A stretch of 64,000 bases of DNA from Chimonanthus salicifolius (Eukaryota; Streptophyta; Magnoliopsida; Laurales; Calycanthaceae): NCBI GenBank assembly GCA_013350335.1, contig CM023540.1:44003222-44067221 (forward strand). The letters are read 5' to 3'. The notes beneath the pieces are model-generated. The model saw only the letters and a program-made list of their open reading frames with translations, was not told where the DNA came from and did not search any database. The position numbers and the translations under genes are program-made. This document shows positions 26,201-33,351 of this stretch, one piece after another (positions within the stretch are counted from its first letter, which is position 1; each line of letters starts with the position of its first letter).

Positions 26201-29200
26201 CTCCTCCATTCTTTCACTCGCAGATTGGGCACCGAGTTTGAAATTAAGGATCTTGGTAAACTTCACTATTTCCTGGGCATTGAAGTGACTCATCTTCCTC
26301 AAGGATTACATCTCTCTCAGAACAAATATACACTTGACATCCTTCGGCGTAGTCAATTACTTGGTTGTAAACCTTGCTCGACACCCACTGCTGCTAAAGC
26401 CCACTTATCTAACTCCACTGGTGATTTGCTTTCGGATCCATCTGAATATCGCCGTCTTGTTGGCACTCTTTAGTATCTCACTCTCACCCGACCCGACATT
26501 GCTTTTGTTGTTAATCTTGCCTCACAGTTTATGAGTCAACCTCGTACCACACATTTGGAGGCTGTTAAATGCATCCTTCGCTACCTCAAGGGTTCTCTTG
26601 GTCGTGGTCTGCATCTACAACCCTCATCATACCCCTTCCGCTTGATTGCCTACTCTGATGCTGATTGGGCTGGTTGCCCTGATACACGTCGCTCTACTAC
26701 AGGTTCTTGTATCTTCTTGGGACCAAATTTAATTTCCTGGGCTTCTAAGAAACAACCTACTGTTTCTAGGTCCAGTGCCGAGGCTGAATATCGAGCCCTT
26801 GCGATCACTTGTGCGGATACCAGTTTGGATACATCACCTTCTACGCGAACTTGGTTTTCCCATTCGCCTGCCGTCTATACTTCTTTGTGATAATATCAGT
26901 GCCACGTATATGGCAGCCAATCCCGTCTTCCTATGCCAGAACAAAACATGTTGAGCTTTGACTACCACTTCATACGGGAACGTGTCACAGCTGGCTCTCA
27001 TCGGATTCAGTTTGTATCTTCTTCAGATCAGCTCTCGGATATCTTCACTGAAGGGCTTACTGAAGCAACGCTTCTCCTTGCTTAGTTCCAAACTCATCGT
27101 TTTTCCACCGTCCAGTTTGCGGGGGCGTATTAACAGCAGCATACCATCCAATTCAAATTTGAACTCTTCAAATTTGAACCTTAACGACAGCACACCATCC
27201 AATTCAAATTTAAACCTTTCAAATTTGAATTCTATTTTATCCTGATCCCAAAGAGGTTGTACAAATTTGAACTCTTCAAATTTGAATTCTATTTTATCTT
27301 TATCCCTTTATGTTAATCCTCAAAGAGGTTGTATTGTAATCCTATTTATATTCAGTGATAATGATAAATGAGATAAGGAATTTCAGGTTTTCTACAAAAA
27401 GAATAAAAAATAAACATGAAACATGAATATGCTGAGAAGAGTAAAAGAATCTATTTATAAATAAATCAAACTAATTTAAAAAAATATTAGCATTTATTAA
27501 ATATTAAAAAATAAAAATATAGACTTTTTTTTAAATAGATATAGAAGATTGAAAAAAATAGAAGAGATATCTTTTAAATATAGATAAAAAAAATTAATTA
27601 AAAGACCCCGTTAGTCCTCCAACACGGGAAGCCTTATTTCCGTGAAGACTACAAGTCCCCTCATTTCCGTAACATGAAATGAGGACTTGTAGTCTTCACG
27701 GCAAGCCTTATATCTGTAAAACCCTAAAATGCAGTAGTAGCAGCAGCGAAAATGCGAAATAAGGAAAGGAGAAACACTGCAGGAAAGGGAGGAGAGAAAG
27801 GAGAAACGAAGAAGGAGAAGAAGAAAGAAGGAAGAAACATAGGTACAGTCTCTTTTCTTCTTTTCCTATTCCCTCTCCTTTCCCTCTTCCTTTTTTTTTT
27901 TCATTCTTCTTCTCTGGATCGCACGATTGAACGATTGTTCGAGTTGGAATCGCACGATCTGCGATTTACCCAAAAATTGAACGATTATTGGCATTTTCGA
28001 TTTAGCATACGAGTTGACTCGCTAGACCATCCGAGCTGAGTTAACTCGTACGAGTTGACTCGCAACTATGACGATTTTAACAACACTGATTTAAATGACT
28101 CACCCTTCCCCTAGTACCTTTTTGCTTGTAACATCTCCATACTAGGGTCATTTTTGGTCTTTTGAATGTGTGCCCAAATCATCTTACACAACAAGCATGG
28201 GAGGGGCATTTGGCACTTTTAAAATATTGATTTGATTTAATAACTCCAACTATACTTTAAAAGACCAAAAATCAATGGTAGAGAAAGGTCAATTTTATCA
28301 AGTTCACCAAATGGCAAGTGTAACTTCATTATGGGATCTAATTGGCCAGAAATCCAATTCACAAATGGTAATATGTCTGGGATGGAAAAGGAGTGCAAAT
28401 GGGGCCCAGAGTGGGCTCCACATGAATAGTTCTCAGCATGAGAATATATATAATGGCTTTGATGAGGCAGGGGAGTAACTTCAATATGAATAGAAGACTC
28501 TTTTAGCCAGACTATTACTAGTTAGCATCTGTGCACTGAGGAATTTGGTAAAGAAAAGAATCTCAAGACCACAAGCAAAAGCAATAAATAGCAACACACA
28601 CACAAAGGCACACATATATGATAATGATGATGATAATGATGAGCAACTTCAATATGAATGAAAGACAAAAGTTCTGGCCATGCTATTACCAGTTAACATC
28701 TGTGCATATATATATATGATGATGATGATGATGAGTAACTTCAATATGAATGAAAGACAATAGTTTTGACCAGGCTATTACCAGTTAGCATTTGTGCACC
28801 CAGGGAGGAGGAGGATGATAAGTAACTTCAATATAAATGAAAGACAAGAGTTTTGGCCAGGCTATTACCAGTTAGCATCTGTGCACCAAGGAATTTGGTA
28901 AAGAAAAGCATCCCAACACCACATGTGAAGGCAATAAACAGTAACATGGATATCTGCCGTTGCACTAAATTTTTATCCTGCACTGACATTATCTAAATAG
29001 TCAGGTAATGCAACATAACATACAATTGATTGTAGTAAAATCCAAACAACTACACATTTGACTTCTTTCTAAATGAAATTGAAAATAATACTGTTTCAGG
29101 CTTTCAGCTATGAAACTACAAGATAATCCAACAAACCAAGCACTAAAGAAACACATGATAAATACAAAGTTGGTTGCAACATATGATATCCAAATTAAAA

Positions 29201-32200
29201 ATCATTCAAGAATAAAATATGTCCAAATTAAACTGGTAATTGGCAAAATGGGTGACAAAAATAAATAAACAAAGTATATCAACCATTCAGATAACTAAGT
29301 TGCATGGATACAAGTGCAAGGTGTTGGACTCGGGAAATCAAAAAGGAAAAAAAAGGACTCAGAAACTTGACACTATATTTAAATAAATTTAAATTTGACT
29401 TATTTTAAATGAAAATAAAAGTGAGAAAATAATGTACTGGCTTTACTCCAAACAATCAAATGAAAAAAATATCTATAAATTTCAAAAGTAGAAAGATGTG
29501 GCAATATTTTGTCTTGGAAATAATTTTTATAAAAGCACTAGAAAAGTCCACAAATAGTCCATGAAGAGTTTAACACAAGTGTGTGTTTGATATGGATACC
29601 TAACATGTGTCACAAATTTTGAAGAGTCCATGCAACATTGTCAGATAAGCAACCAATGAAACAAACAATGAATATTTAGTATACAAGGAATTTTTATGCA
29701 ACCCATGTTCTCACAACAATGTCTAGAGATAACGCAGCAATACTTTCCATCCTCAAACAGCTAGACTTAAGATTAAAGGATGTACAAATCACAGCTCTGG
29801 ATATGTAAAACTGGGTACAGCCAAATGGAGAATCACAATGAAATTCAGCTTAAACCAAGCATATTGTAAAGAGATGCCACTAGAAGCTGTTCGAGATGTA
29901 AGTTGACACTGTGAGATAGAAACTGACATGAAATGAATCTAAAATATATTGGACATATCTAATGCCTTAGACACTGGTTTGCCATGTCAACCCATTCTTC
30001 TAAAGGATATCATTGGGCTGAAAAAACTACTGAGGCACATCCGAAACGAGAAAACAAAGCTATGATGCACAGATACAAAATAGGCTATTTTCCCATGTCA
30101 TGCCATGTTGAATACTTCATTTGTATGGTAAAATCCATGTCTTTGTGTATCCATGCAGTTCCCGGGTATCAGAGAAATGAAGTTGATTTCAAATTCCCAT
30201 TGTTTTCTAGGACATCAGCAAGTAAAAGCTTACTCAGATTGTCGAATGTCAATGCGTAACTAACCTGGAGTTACTTAATCCAACTTCAATCAACCATCAG
30301 TAGCCTTAAGAGACAAACTTGAAACACAGTCTAAGATGCAAAGCTACCACTCCATCTATTTTCGACATCATAATTTCAATAACAAAGTTAGGCACACTAT
30401 AGTATTAAACTCAGCAAAAAACTCATCCAGGCTTCATCATTCAACCATAGCTTACATTCTTTGCCTTGTCAATTTTAGAAATGACCACAGCCAATTTATA
30501 ACAACAAAAATGATGAATTCACTGTGTTTGCCAGCTCTTATATTTCTCCCCCATCCTTTGACAAACCCAATTTTTTTTAAGAAGAAGAATTCATAAAAAT
30601 CCATTAATATGAGAAAAGGTACAGTATAAGAGACCTATACTAATCCACGGATAAAACTGAGAGTCAGCCTCGAACAAGAACCCACCCAAAAAAGTATGTA
30701 CAAAAACCGCCTACACGTGTATATTATATCTTACCAAACCCTCATTTCAGTCCACCCCCCACCTTAGACAAGAAATCAGCCATTCCATTTGCTGATCTTC
30801 TAACCTTACTGAAAGATATGAATTGCCTCTTACAAAGGTGGACTGCAGCTACATTGGGGATGAAAGAAGCACTGAAGCTAATTTCCATTTTTTTTTTTTC
30901 AGTGAAGCTAATTAACTTCTTGGCTCATGAAGAAAGAATTGCTGAAGCTAATTTTTGTTTTCTTTTTCTTTTTCCCCTCCTCTACTAAGTCTCACTTCTA
31001 TGACAGGTCCATTATTTCAGGTCAGTATTGACCTACATGAAGATATTGCATATGTTTTTACTTTTTATTCAGTTAGGAACTAGCATGAAAGCCACTTCAA
31101 CTAAGGACTTACTAATAGATGCATTCCATGCACCCTCCCACTGAGTAAAATGTCAACGCTTAATAGATAAAACTACCAAAATAAATCTAATCTTCATGAT
31201 GCTATAGATGAAAAGCATCCCTTCATGTTCTGTCACATATTCACATAAAACCATTGATGCCAATCAAGCCTACAGTCTGACAACTGAAACTTCATTAGTT
31301 GTTTTCCACCTGAAGAATTTTTCACCTTCTATAGATCCATTGGGCTGCTACAAGTTGATTCCTCGTTTAGAATAAAACACGTAAGAATACCCATTACATT
31401 TCCACCAATCCCTGCAGTAGTAAGAGTCTCCATCTGATTGCACAAAGTGTTTACATAAACATCACTAGCCTAGCTCCAAACCCAGATGTATATCCACAGA
31501 GCTACATTAAATAGATCGATGAACATATGGTACTCTACTAGTTATAACTGAAAATTCATATACTTCAGCCAGATATGGATAATTTCATAAATAGTATATA
31601 TGTGCCTTTTTTTTTAAGATACATATATGTGCTCATTTTACCAAGAAATAATGTGATTGGAATGACATCAGTAGATCAAATGCAACTGAAGCTACTCGGA
31701 CGTAGCTCCAGCTGCAACTTTATTGGGACAAATGATGATGACGTTTTGATTATGACCTATGTTGCATGGACTCTTCGAGATGTGTCACACGCCAATTTCG
31801 AACACATGCACCCATGGAAAACACACGCAACCATGATAGATACTCACACTCATTCTTCATGGACACTCTTAGTACTTTCTTTTTTATGACAGGGGGGAAC
31901 CTCGAAGCACTCTTAGTACTTTTTAACAGTGTTTTCCAAGATAATTATAATATTACCAGACCTTTCTCCTCTTAAAACCTAATTAAAATATAAATATTTT
32001 GTTAACATTTTAGAGTAAAGCTAGTACATTGTTTTCCCATCAACACTATTTTTGCACTTTATTTTCATTTAAAATACATTCAAATTTAACTTTGTTAAAA
32101 ACGGAGCCAAGTCACCTGTCCCCCTTTTTTTATTTGACGAGTCCACACCATGCACCCTTTTTGGACTCCAACACTCACGCCTATACCCATGCAACTTAGA

Positions 32201-33093
32201 TTACTTCTATAAAATAACAAATTATCACATACAAATTGATGCATAAATATGTATTCAACCTAAGTAATCTCATTCACCAATTCCTGAATGTGTTCTATCA
32301 TCATCATTTGCAAATAAATACTTATAATGCCAGTAACACATAGCAAAAGAACCTTCTAATTAATAGATAGTGGGAATGCATCCATTTTCAATGTGAAGAA
32401 CCATAGAAATAAAAGTTAAGACTCGAGAAGGAACAGACCTCTCTAGCAAGGGAAGTGGCAACCATGTTCGATGTCGCGATGGAGAGGAACATGAATGCAT
32501 AACTCAAGTAATCACAGACAACCGTTGCAGGCCCTGCGCACCACATGCCATCAAATTAAAGAGAAAAAAAAAAAAAGGCAACCCAAAAAGAAACTGAAAC
32601 CATGAAGCACAAAGCAAAATTGCAAAGAAATCAAATTACCCAAGGCAGCAAGCTCCAGAGAGCTGTTCTGACCAATGACCGCGGTATCAATTAGGCTCAT
32701 GAGCGGCCCAATGATCCAGAGCCCAGTCGCAGGACCTGCAAAGCGCACAATCTCCTTAACCTGATCCCAAATGTTCAAGGAATCTGCACCCAACTCCTCA
32801 AATGAAGAGACGGTTGGAGTGTCTTCCCCGCCCATGACTCCTCCATCTGCCGCAGCAGCGAAGGCGATGTGGGTCGGTTTGAGCTTCCGGCCCGAATTTC
32901 GTCGGGCCAGACAGGCGCGAGAAGTTGGGAAAGTGGAGCGACAAGTGGCACGGATGGAACTGCTGCATAGAGAGGGAGATAGAGGGAGGGAAGAAAAATG
33001 AGGAGAGAAAGATAGATGGGGACGGAAGAGGAGCTGTTTGGAAGGGAGGACAAAACAAATGCGGGAAAGTTGAGAAGGGATTATGGTTTCCAT
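8226..33093 (-). CDS. DTX46: MATE efflux transporter, DETOXIFICATION 46 / EDS5-like, plastid-targeted; 5' five exons, 3' end outside window
   Basis: Five exons on the minus strand (33093-32640, 32533-32439, 28977-28869, 8800-8745, 8281-8226) join in frame, with GT..AG introns, into about 256 residues, roughly half of a MATE protein. The N-terminal ~100 residues are rich in Ser, Arg and Pro and look like a chloroplast transit peptide. Then come [20 protein letters not shown] and [20 protein letters not shown], which I recognise as membrane helices 1-2 of the DTX46 (EDS5H)/DTX47 (EDS5) subfamily. TGPKN..VPAANTY and [11 protein letters not shown] come from later helices. EDS5 exports salicylate precursors from plastids; DTX46 is its close paralogue. 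I favour DTX46 but cannot exclude EDS5. Introns are about 0.1, 3.5, 20 and 0.46 kb. One usual residue differs in exon 5 (GLVAQSA where Arabidopsis has GWVAQSA). No frameshift is seen, so the gene may be functional. Confidence 0.88.
8745..8800 (-). CDS. DTX46: MATE gene exon 4
   Basis: The exon has 56 nt, with acceptor TTTTTTCAG and donor GTTTAT. It encodes (A)[18 protein letters not shown], matching the DTX46 stretch FTGPKNVHIVPAANTYIQ. It lies about 20 kb from exon 3. Confidence 0.92.
8801..10020 (-). other. Intron 3, 3' part; no coding features recognised
   Basis: AT-rich intron sequence upstream of exon 4. The frame at 9736-10008 is open on the plus strand but resembles nothing I know. 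From 9990 onward there are short tandem duplications and a (GA)n tract at about 10062-10080 that lead into a LINE fragment. Confidence 0.5.
10021..10407 (-). mobile_element. LINE ORF2 C-terminal (zf-RVT) fragment
   Basis: The minus-strand frame around 10315-10407 reads [20 protein letters not shown], typical of the region before the zf-RVT finger in plant L1 ORF2. Downstream, a broken frame shows the EEDL..DHLL..FARNLW pattern. A segment GGTTAACAAAATTGATCC is duplicated at about 10110 and 10180. Its upstream neighbour was cut by the Copia LTR beginning near 10408; the endonuclease half of a LINE on the same strand resumes at 12583. Confidence 0.7.
10408..12582 (+). mobile_element. 3'-truncated Ty1/Copia retrotransposon
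   Basis: A probable 5' LTR runs from TGTTGTGG near 10408 to TTTCTACA at 10616. It is followed by TGGTATCAAAACC, close to the initiator tRNA-Met primer-binding consensus. The coding part is at 11560-12582: a decayed protease region, a GAG-pre-integrase region and an integrase start with [11 protein letters not shown] and [12 protein letters not shown]. The frame shifts near 12390 and continues as a broken integrase. Reverse transcriptase, RNase H and the 3' LTR are absent. At the breakpoint the sequence passes straight into LINE endonuclease. Between 10617 and 11560 is a leader region with small unrelated frames only. Confidence 0.8.
12583..13718 (-). mobile_element. LINE ORF2 endonuclease start, split by a pogo-type MITE
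   Basis: Read on the minus strand, 13718-13492 gives [12 protein letters not shown] and 12840-12583 continues with FSRRQKEK and then [20 protein letters not shown] and [12 protein letters not shown]. These are the start and the later SVYGPN/FW part of an L1-type endonuclease. Frames are broken by stops and small shifts. The two parts are separated exactly by the TA-flanked element at 12843-13489. Confidence 0.75.
12843..13489. mobile_element. Emigrant/pogo-like element, non-autonomous
   Basis: The 647 bp element is bounded by TA (12841-12842 and 13490-13491). Its terminal inverted repeats TAGTAAAACCTCTATAA match, apart from the first base, the known Emigrant/Lemi1 pogo-like termini (CAGTAAAACCTCTATAA). 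It contains a (GA)n tract at about 13171-13202 but no transposase. It sits within LINE endonuclease sequence that reads through when the element is ignored. Confidence 0.88.
13728..14753. mobile_element. MULE-type non-autonomous element, AATCGTA family, copy a
   Basis: The 1026 bp element has an exact 9 bp target duplication TATTTTCCA (13719-13727 and 14754-14762). The left end reads ATGTTGTCAAACTCGAATCG; the right end read inward is GCAGTATTGTCAAAATCG. Subterminal sequence is rich in AATCGTA and CGTACGATT units. The inside is AT-rich to about 14400, then a purine-rich leader-like stretch with AAAACCCTAA, then a long pyrimidine tract. No transposase is present. The same plan recurs in copies b and c. 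Confidence 0.85.
14763..15591 (-). mobile_element. LINE ORF1 (gag-like) remnant
   Basis: A minus-strand open frame (15423-14950) of low-complexity, Pro/Ser/Ala-rich sequence is followed on the same strand by the ORF2 endonuclease start at 13718. The position and composition fit the C-terminal tail of a plant L1 ORF1. No zinc knuckle was found, so the assignment rests mainly on context. It has no intact start. Confidence 0.4.
15601..16599. mobile_element. MULE-type non-autonomous element, AATCGTA family, copy b
   Basis: The 999 bp element is flanked by GTTTCGAAC (15592-15600) and GTTTCGAAT (16600-16608), an 8/9 match. The left end AAGATTGTCAAACTCGAATTG pairs with CAAGGTTGTAAAAAATGCACG read inward from the right. 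AATCGTAAG units follow the left end. As in copy a, an AT-rich middle is followed by a GAAG-rich leader-like stretch (16240-16370), a pyrimidine tract, and ACGAGTTGACTC-type repeats before the right end. Confidence 0.8.
16609..17117 (-). mobile_element. LINE reverse transcriptase C-terminal fragment, upstream part cut by a solo LTR
   Basis: Minus-strand frames read [47 protein letters not shown] and GALWRRV, the conserved thumb and post-RT region of plant L1 ORF2. The segment continues on the far side of the 2.85 kb insertion at 17118-19967, where the same [12 protein letters not shown] motif is found again in a partially duplicated stretch. Several stops are present. Confidence 0.8.
17118..19967 (+). 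mobile_element. Solo LTR of a Gypsy (Tekay/Del-like) retrotransposon
   Basis: The 2850 bp block has an exact 5 bp duplication GTTCC (17113-17117 and 19968-19972), which splits LINE sequence. It starts TATGGCACCCTGAAATTTT and ends GGGGCATTACA. It holds no gag or pol. The very long LTR and the GGGGCNTTACA end fit the Tekay/Del type; the clade is inferred, not proven. A TA start instead of TG suggests a mutated terminus. It contains a palindromic TTCCGAAG/CTTCGGAA array (17990-18400) and two copies of GTGGCATCACGCCACATGG near 17302-17350. Confidence 0.82.
17990..18400. repeat. CTTCGGAA / TTCCGAGG imperfect inverted array inside the solo LTR
   Basis: Short words CTCGGAACC, AGTTCCGAGG, CTTCGGAA and TTCCGAAG recur on both strands at spacings of about 30-60 bases. 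The minus strand is open over 18435-17869 but shows no protein similarity I recognise; the open frame probably follows from the repeat. Confidence 0.6.
19973..20967 (-). mobile_element. LINE reverse transcriptase fragment with internal duplication
   Basis: The minus strand shows [15 protein letters not shown] (the FADDT-type catalytic box with Asn for the first Asp), [11 protein letters not shown] and [15 protein letters not shown] segment of about 90 bases (19980-20062) is a diverged tandem copy of 20128-20210. The fragment continues left of the solo LTR at 17117 and is cut on its 5' side by the MULE-type element at 20977. Frames are broken. Confidence 0.82.
21717..21984 (+). repeat. Copia 5' LTR
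   Basis: Inside the LTR the motif AATTCAAATTTGAA and its relatives CTTCAAATTTGAA occur several times, and the word CAAAGAGGTTGTA occurs twice. It matches the 3' LTR except for one base. Confidence 0.95.
21985..21997 (+). promoter_or_regulatory. Primer-binding site (initiator tRNA-Met type)
   Basis: TGGTACAGAGCTG directly follows the LTR. The usual plant Copia site is TGGTATCAGAGC, so one T appears to be missing. Confidence 0.75.
22933..27100 (+). pseudogene. Copia gag-pol, multiply frameshifted
   Basis: Gag begins at ATG 22933. The zinc knuckle [14 protein letters not shown] is near 23797; protease DTGATNHM near 23938; GAG-pre-integrase [11 protein letters not shown] near 24328; integrase HSDVWMSP (24509), [10 protein letters not shown] and AERKHRH; reverse transcriptase [10 protein letters not shown] and [10 protein letters not shown], with YVDD near 26161; RNase [17 protein letters not shown] near 26657. 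The longest intact piece is 23191-25074. The frame changes near 23045, 23240, 25065, 25290, 25975, 26090 and after about 26815, and a TAG at 26471-26473 replaces the usual Gln before [19 protein letters not shown] has Asp where Ala is usual. The copy cannot make an uninterrupted polyprotein as written. Confidence 0.92.
27112..27127 (+). promoter_or_regulatory. Polypurine tract region of the Copia element
   Basis: TTTGCGGGGGCG lies immediately before the 3' LTR, where the plus-strand primer is expected. It is G-rich rather than a pure purine run. Confidence 0.6.
27128..27396 (+). repeat. Copia 3' LTR
   Basis: It is identical to the 5' LTR except for TTTCAGGTTTTC where the 5' copy has TTTCAGTTTTC. 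It is followed by the AAAAG target duplication. Confidence 0.95.
28478..28866 (-). pseudogene. Tandem partial copies of MATE exon 3 and its 5' splice-site region
   Basis: The word pattern TAACTTCAATATGAATGAAAG..GGCCAGGCTATTACCAGTTAGCA..TGTGCAC (plus-strand view) recurs about four times, at roughly 28478-28550, 28645-28705, 28733-28800 and 28818-28895 (the last is the true exon edge). The first copy is longest: on the minus strand it reads [18 protein letters not shown], then LSAQMLT, against [18 protein letters not shown], then LGAQMLT, in exon 3. Its acceptor side is replaced by a (TG)n tract, so it probably is not spliced. Microsatellites (ATG)n and (AT)n lie between copies. Confidence 0.8.
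28869..28977 (-). CDS. DTX46: MATE gene exon 3
   Basis: The exon has 109 nt. The acceptor TGCAG precedes GATAAAAAT and the donor is GTAATA. It encodes [20 protein letters not shown] and ends [12 protein letters not shown], matching the DTX46 segment beginning DKNEVQHQIS. Partial tandem copies of its 3' half lie just downstream at 28478-28866. Confidence 0.93.
29299..29638. mobile_element. MITE-like repeat with GTTGCATGGA ends, copy 1
   Basis: Inverted ends GTTGCATGGATAC and (inward) GTTGCATGGACTC, followed by GTGTTGGACTC-type words. About 340 bp and non-coding. No clean target duplication was found. Confidence 0.5.
31763..32199. mobile_element. MITE-like repeat with GTTGCATGGA ends, copy 2, opposite orientation
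   Basis: Ends GTTGCATGGACTC and (inward) GTTGCATGGGTATAGG match copy 1. Inner parts share ATTTAAATT..ATTTTAAATGAAAATAAA-like sequence in inverse orientation. Superfamily not determined. Confidence 0.5.
32439..32533 (-). CDS. DTX46: MATE gene exon 2
   Basis: The exon has 95 nt. The acceptor TGCGCAG precedes it and the donor GTCTGT follows. It encodes [19 protein letters not shown] and ends ATSLARE, a highly conserved DTX46/EDS5 segment. Phase agrees with exons 1 and 3. Confidence 0.93.
32640..33093 (-). CDS. DTX46: MATE gene exon 1 (transit peptide and first membrane helix)
   Basis: The first in-frame ATG is at 33093 (METIIPSQ). A longer frame upstream begins only with TTG, so I start here. 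The exon gives 151 codons plus one base and ends LELAALG at a GTAATT 5' splice site. Residues 1 to about 80 form a Ser/Arg-rich, acid-poor presequence. Residues from about 110 match the DTX46 start [17 protein letters not shown]. Confidence 0.88.
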
Positions 33094-33350
33094 GGAATTT
33101 GGGTAAGAAAGGAAGAGCAAACAGAGAGATTCGGTGAATTGGAATTGTGGGACAAGAGCTTCCCTTGGAAATTGGAGAGGGAGACGGAGAGGGAGAGGGA
33201 GAAACGGAAAAGAGACGCCTTTGTCCTCTCCTGCGAGTTCTGTGACGTGGGGAAAGAAAAGAGAGACTGACCAAACAGTGAAATTATGAGACTGCGACGT
33301 CCTGCGTCGAGCATGGAAGGTATACGGTACGGTACGTCTTGGAGATTATT
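33094..33350 (-). promoter_or_regulatory. 5' untranslated region and proximal promoter of the MATE gene
   Basis: The minus strand upstream of ATG 33093 is rich in CT repeats (GA-rich on the plus strand, 33170-33225), common in plant 5' leaders. The fold-back element starting near 33352 lies only about 260 bp from the start codon. I could not identify a convincing TATA box. Confidence 0.4.
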
Positions 33351-33351
33351 T

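Larger units (their letters stand above)
21717..27396 (+). mobile_element. Ty1/Copia retrotransposon, full length, near-identical LTRs
   Basis: The element is bounded by a 5 bp duplication AAAAG (21712-21716 and 27397-27401). LTRs 21717-21984 (268 bp) and 27128-27396 (269 bp) differ by a single inserted G near 27387 by my reading. Both begin TATTAACAG and end TTCTACA, so the usual TG start is TA in both copies. A tRNA-Met-like primer site follows the 5' LTR and a G-rich tract precedes the 3' LTR. The coding region (22933-27100) has all Copia domains in the right order but many frame breaks. It sits inside a MULE-type element within intron 3 of the MATE gene, on the opposite strand. Confidence 0.95.
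20977..28088. mobile_element. MULE-type non-autonomous element, AATCGTA family, copy c, hosting a Copia insertion
   Basis: The left end AATGTTATCAAACTCGAATTG and right end (inward) CAGTGTTGTTAAAATCGTC match copies a and b. The flanks ATTTAAATC (20968-20976) and ATTTAAATG (28089-28097) agree in 8 of 9 bases. Without the Copia element the copy is about 1.4 kb. It has the same layout as copies a and b: AATCGTA units, AT-rich middle, a GAAG-rich leader-like region with AAAACCCTAAAATG near 27720, a pyrimidine tract, then GACTCG/CGAGTT repeats. An inverted repeat around GGACTTGTAGTCTTCACGG at 27640-27700 is unique to this copy. Confidence 0.82.
28979..32438 (-). other. MATE intron 2, no exons; contains two related MITE-like repeats
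   Basis: The intron separates exon 3 from exon 2. Apart from the two GTTGCATGG-ended repeats described separately, I see AT-rich sequence without similarity I recognise. The open frames at 29984-30259 and 31575-31975 are on the opposite strand and lack protein features. Confidence 0.6.

Noticed and set aside
29984..30596. Two plus-strand frames of about 90 codons in MATE intron 2
   Set aside because: No motifs, no homology recognised, AT-rich intron context.
32798..33270. Several overlapping open frames on both strands over the MATE first exon
   Set aside because: Only the frame from ATG 33093 matches a known family and splices to conserved exons; the others are shadows of Ser/Pro-rich coding DNA.
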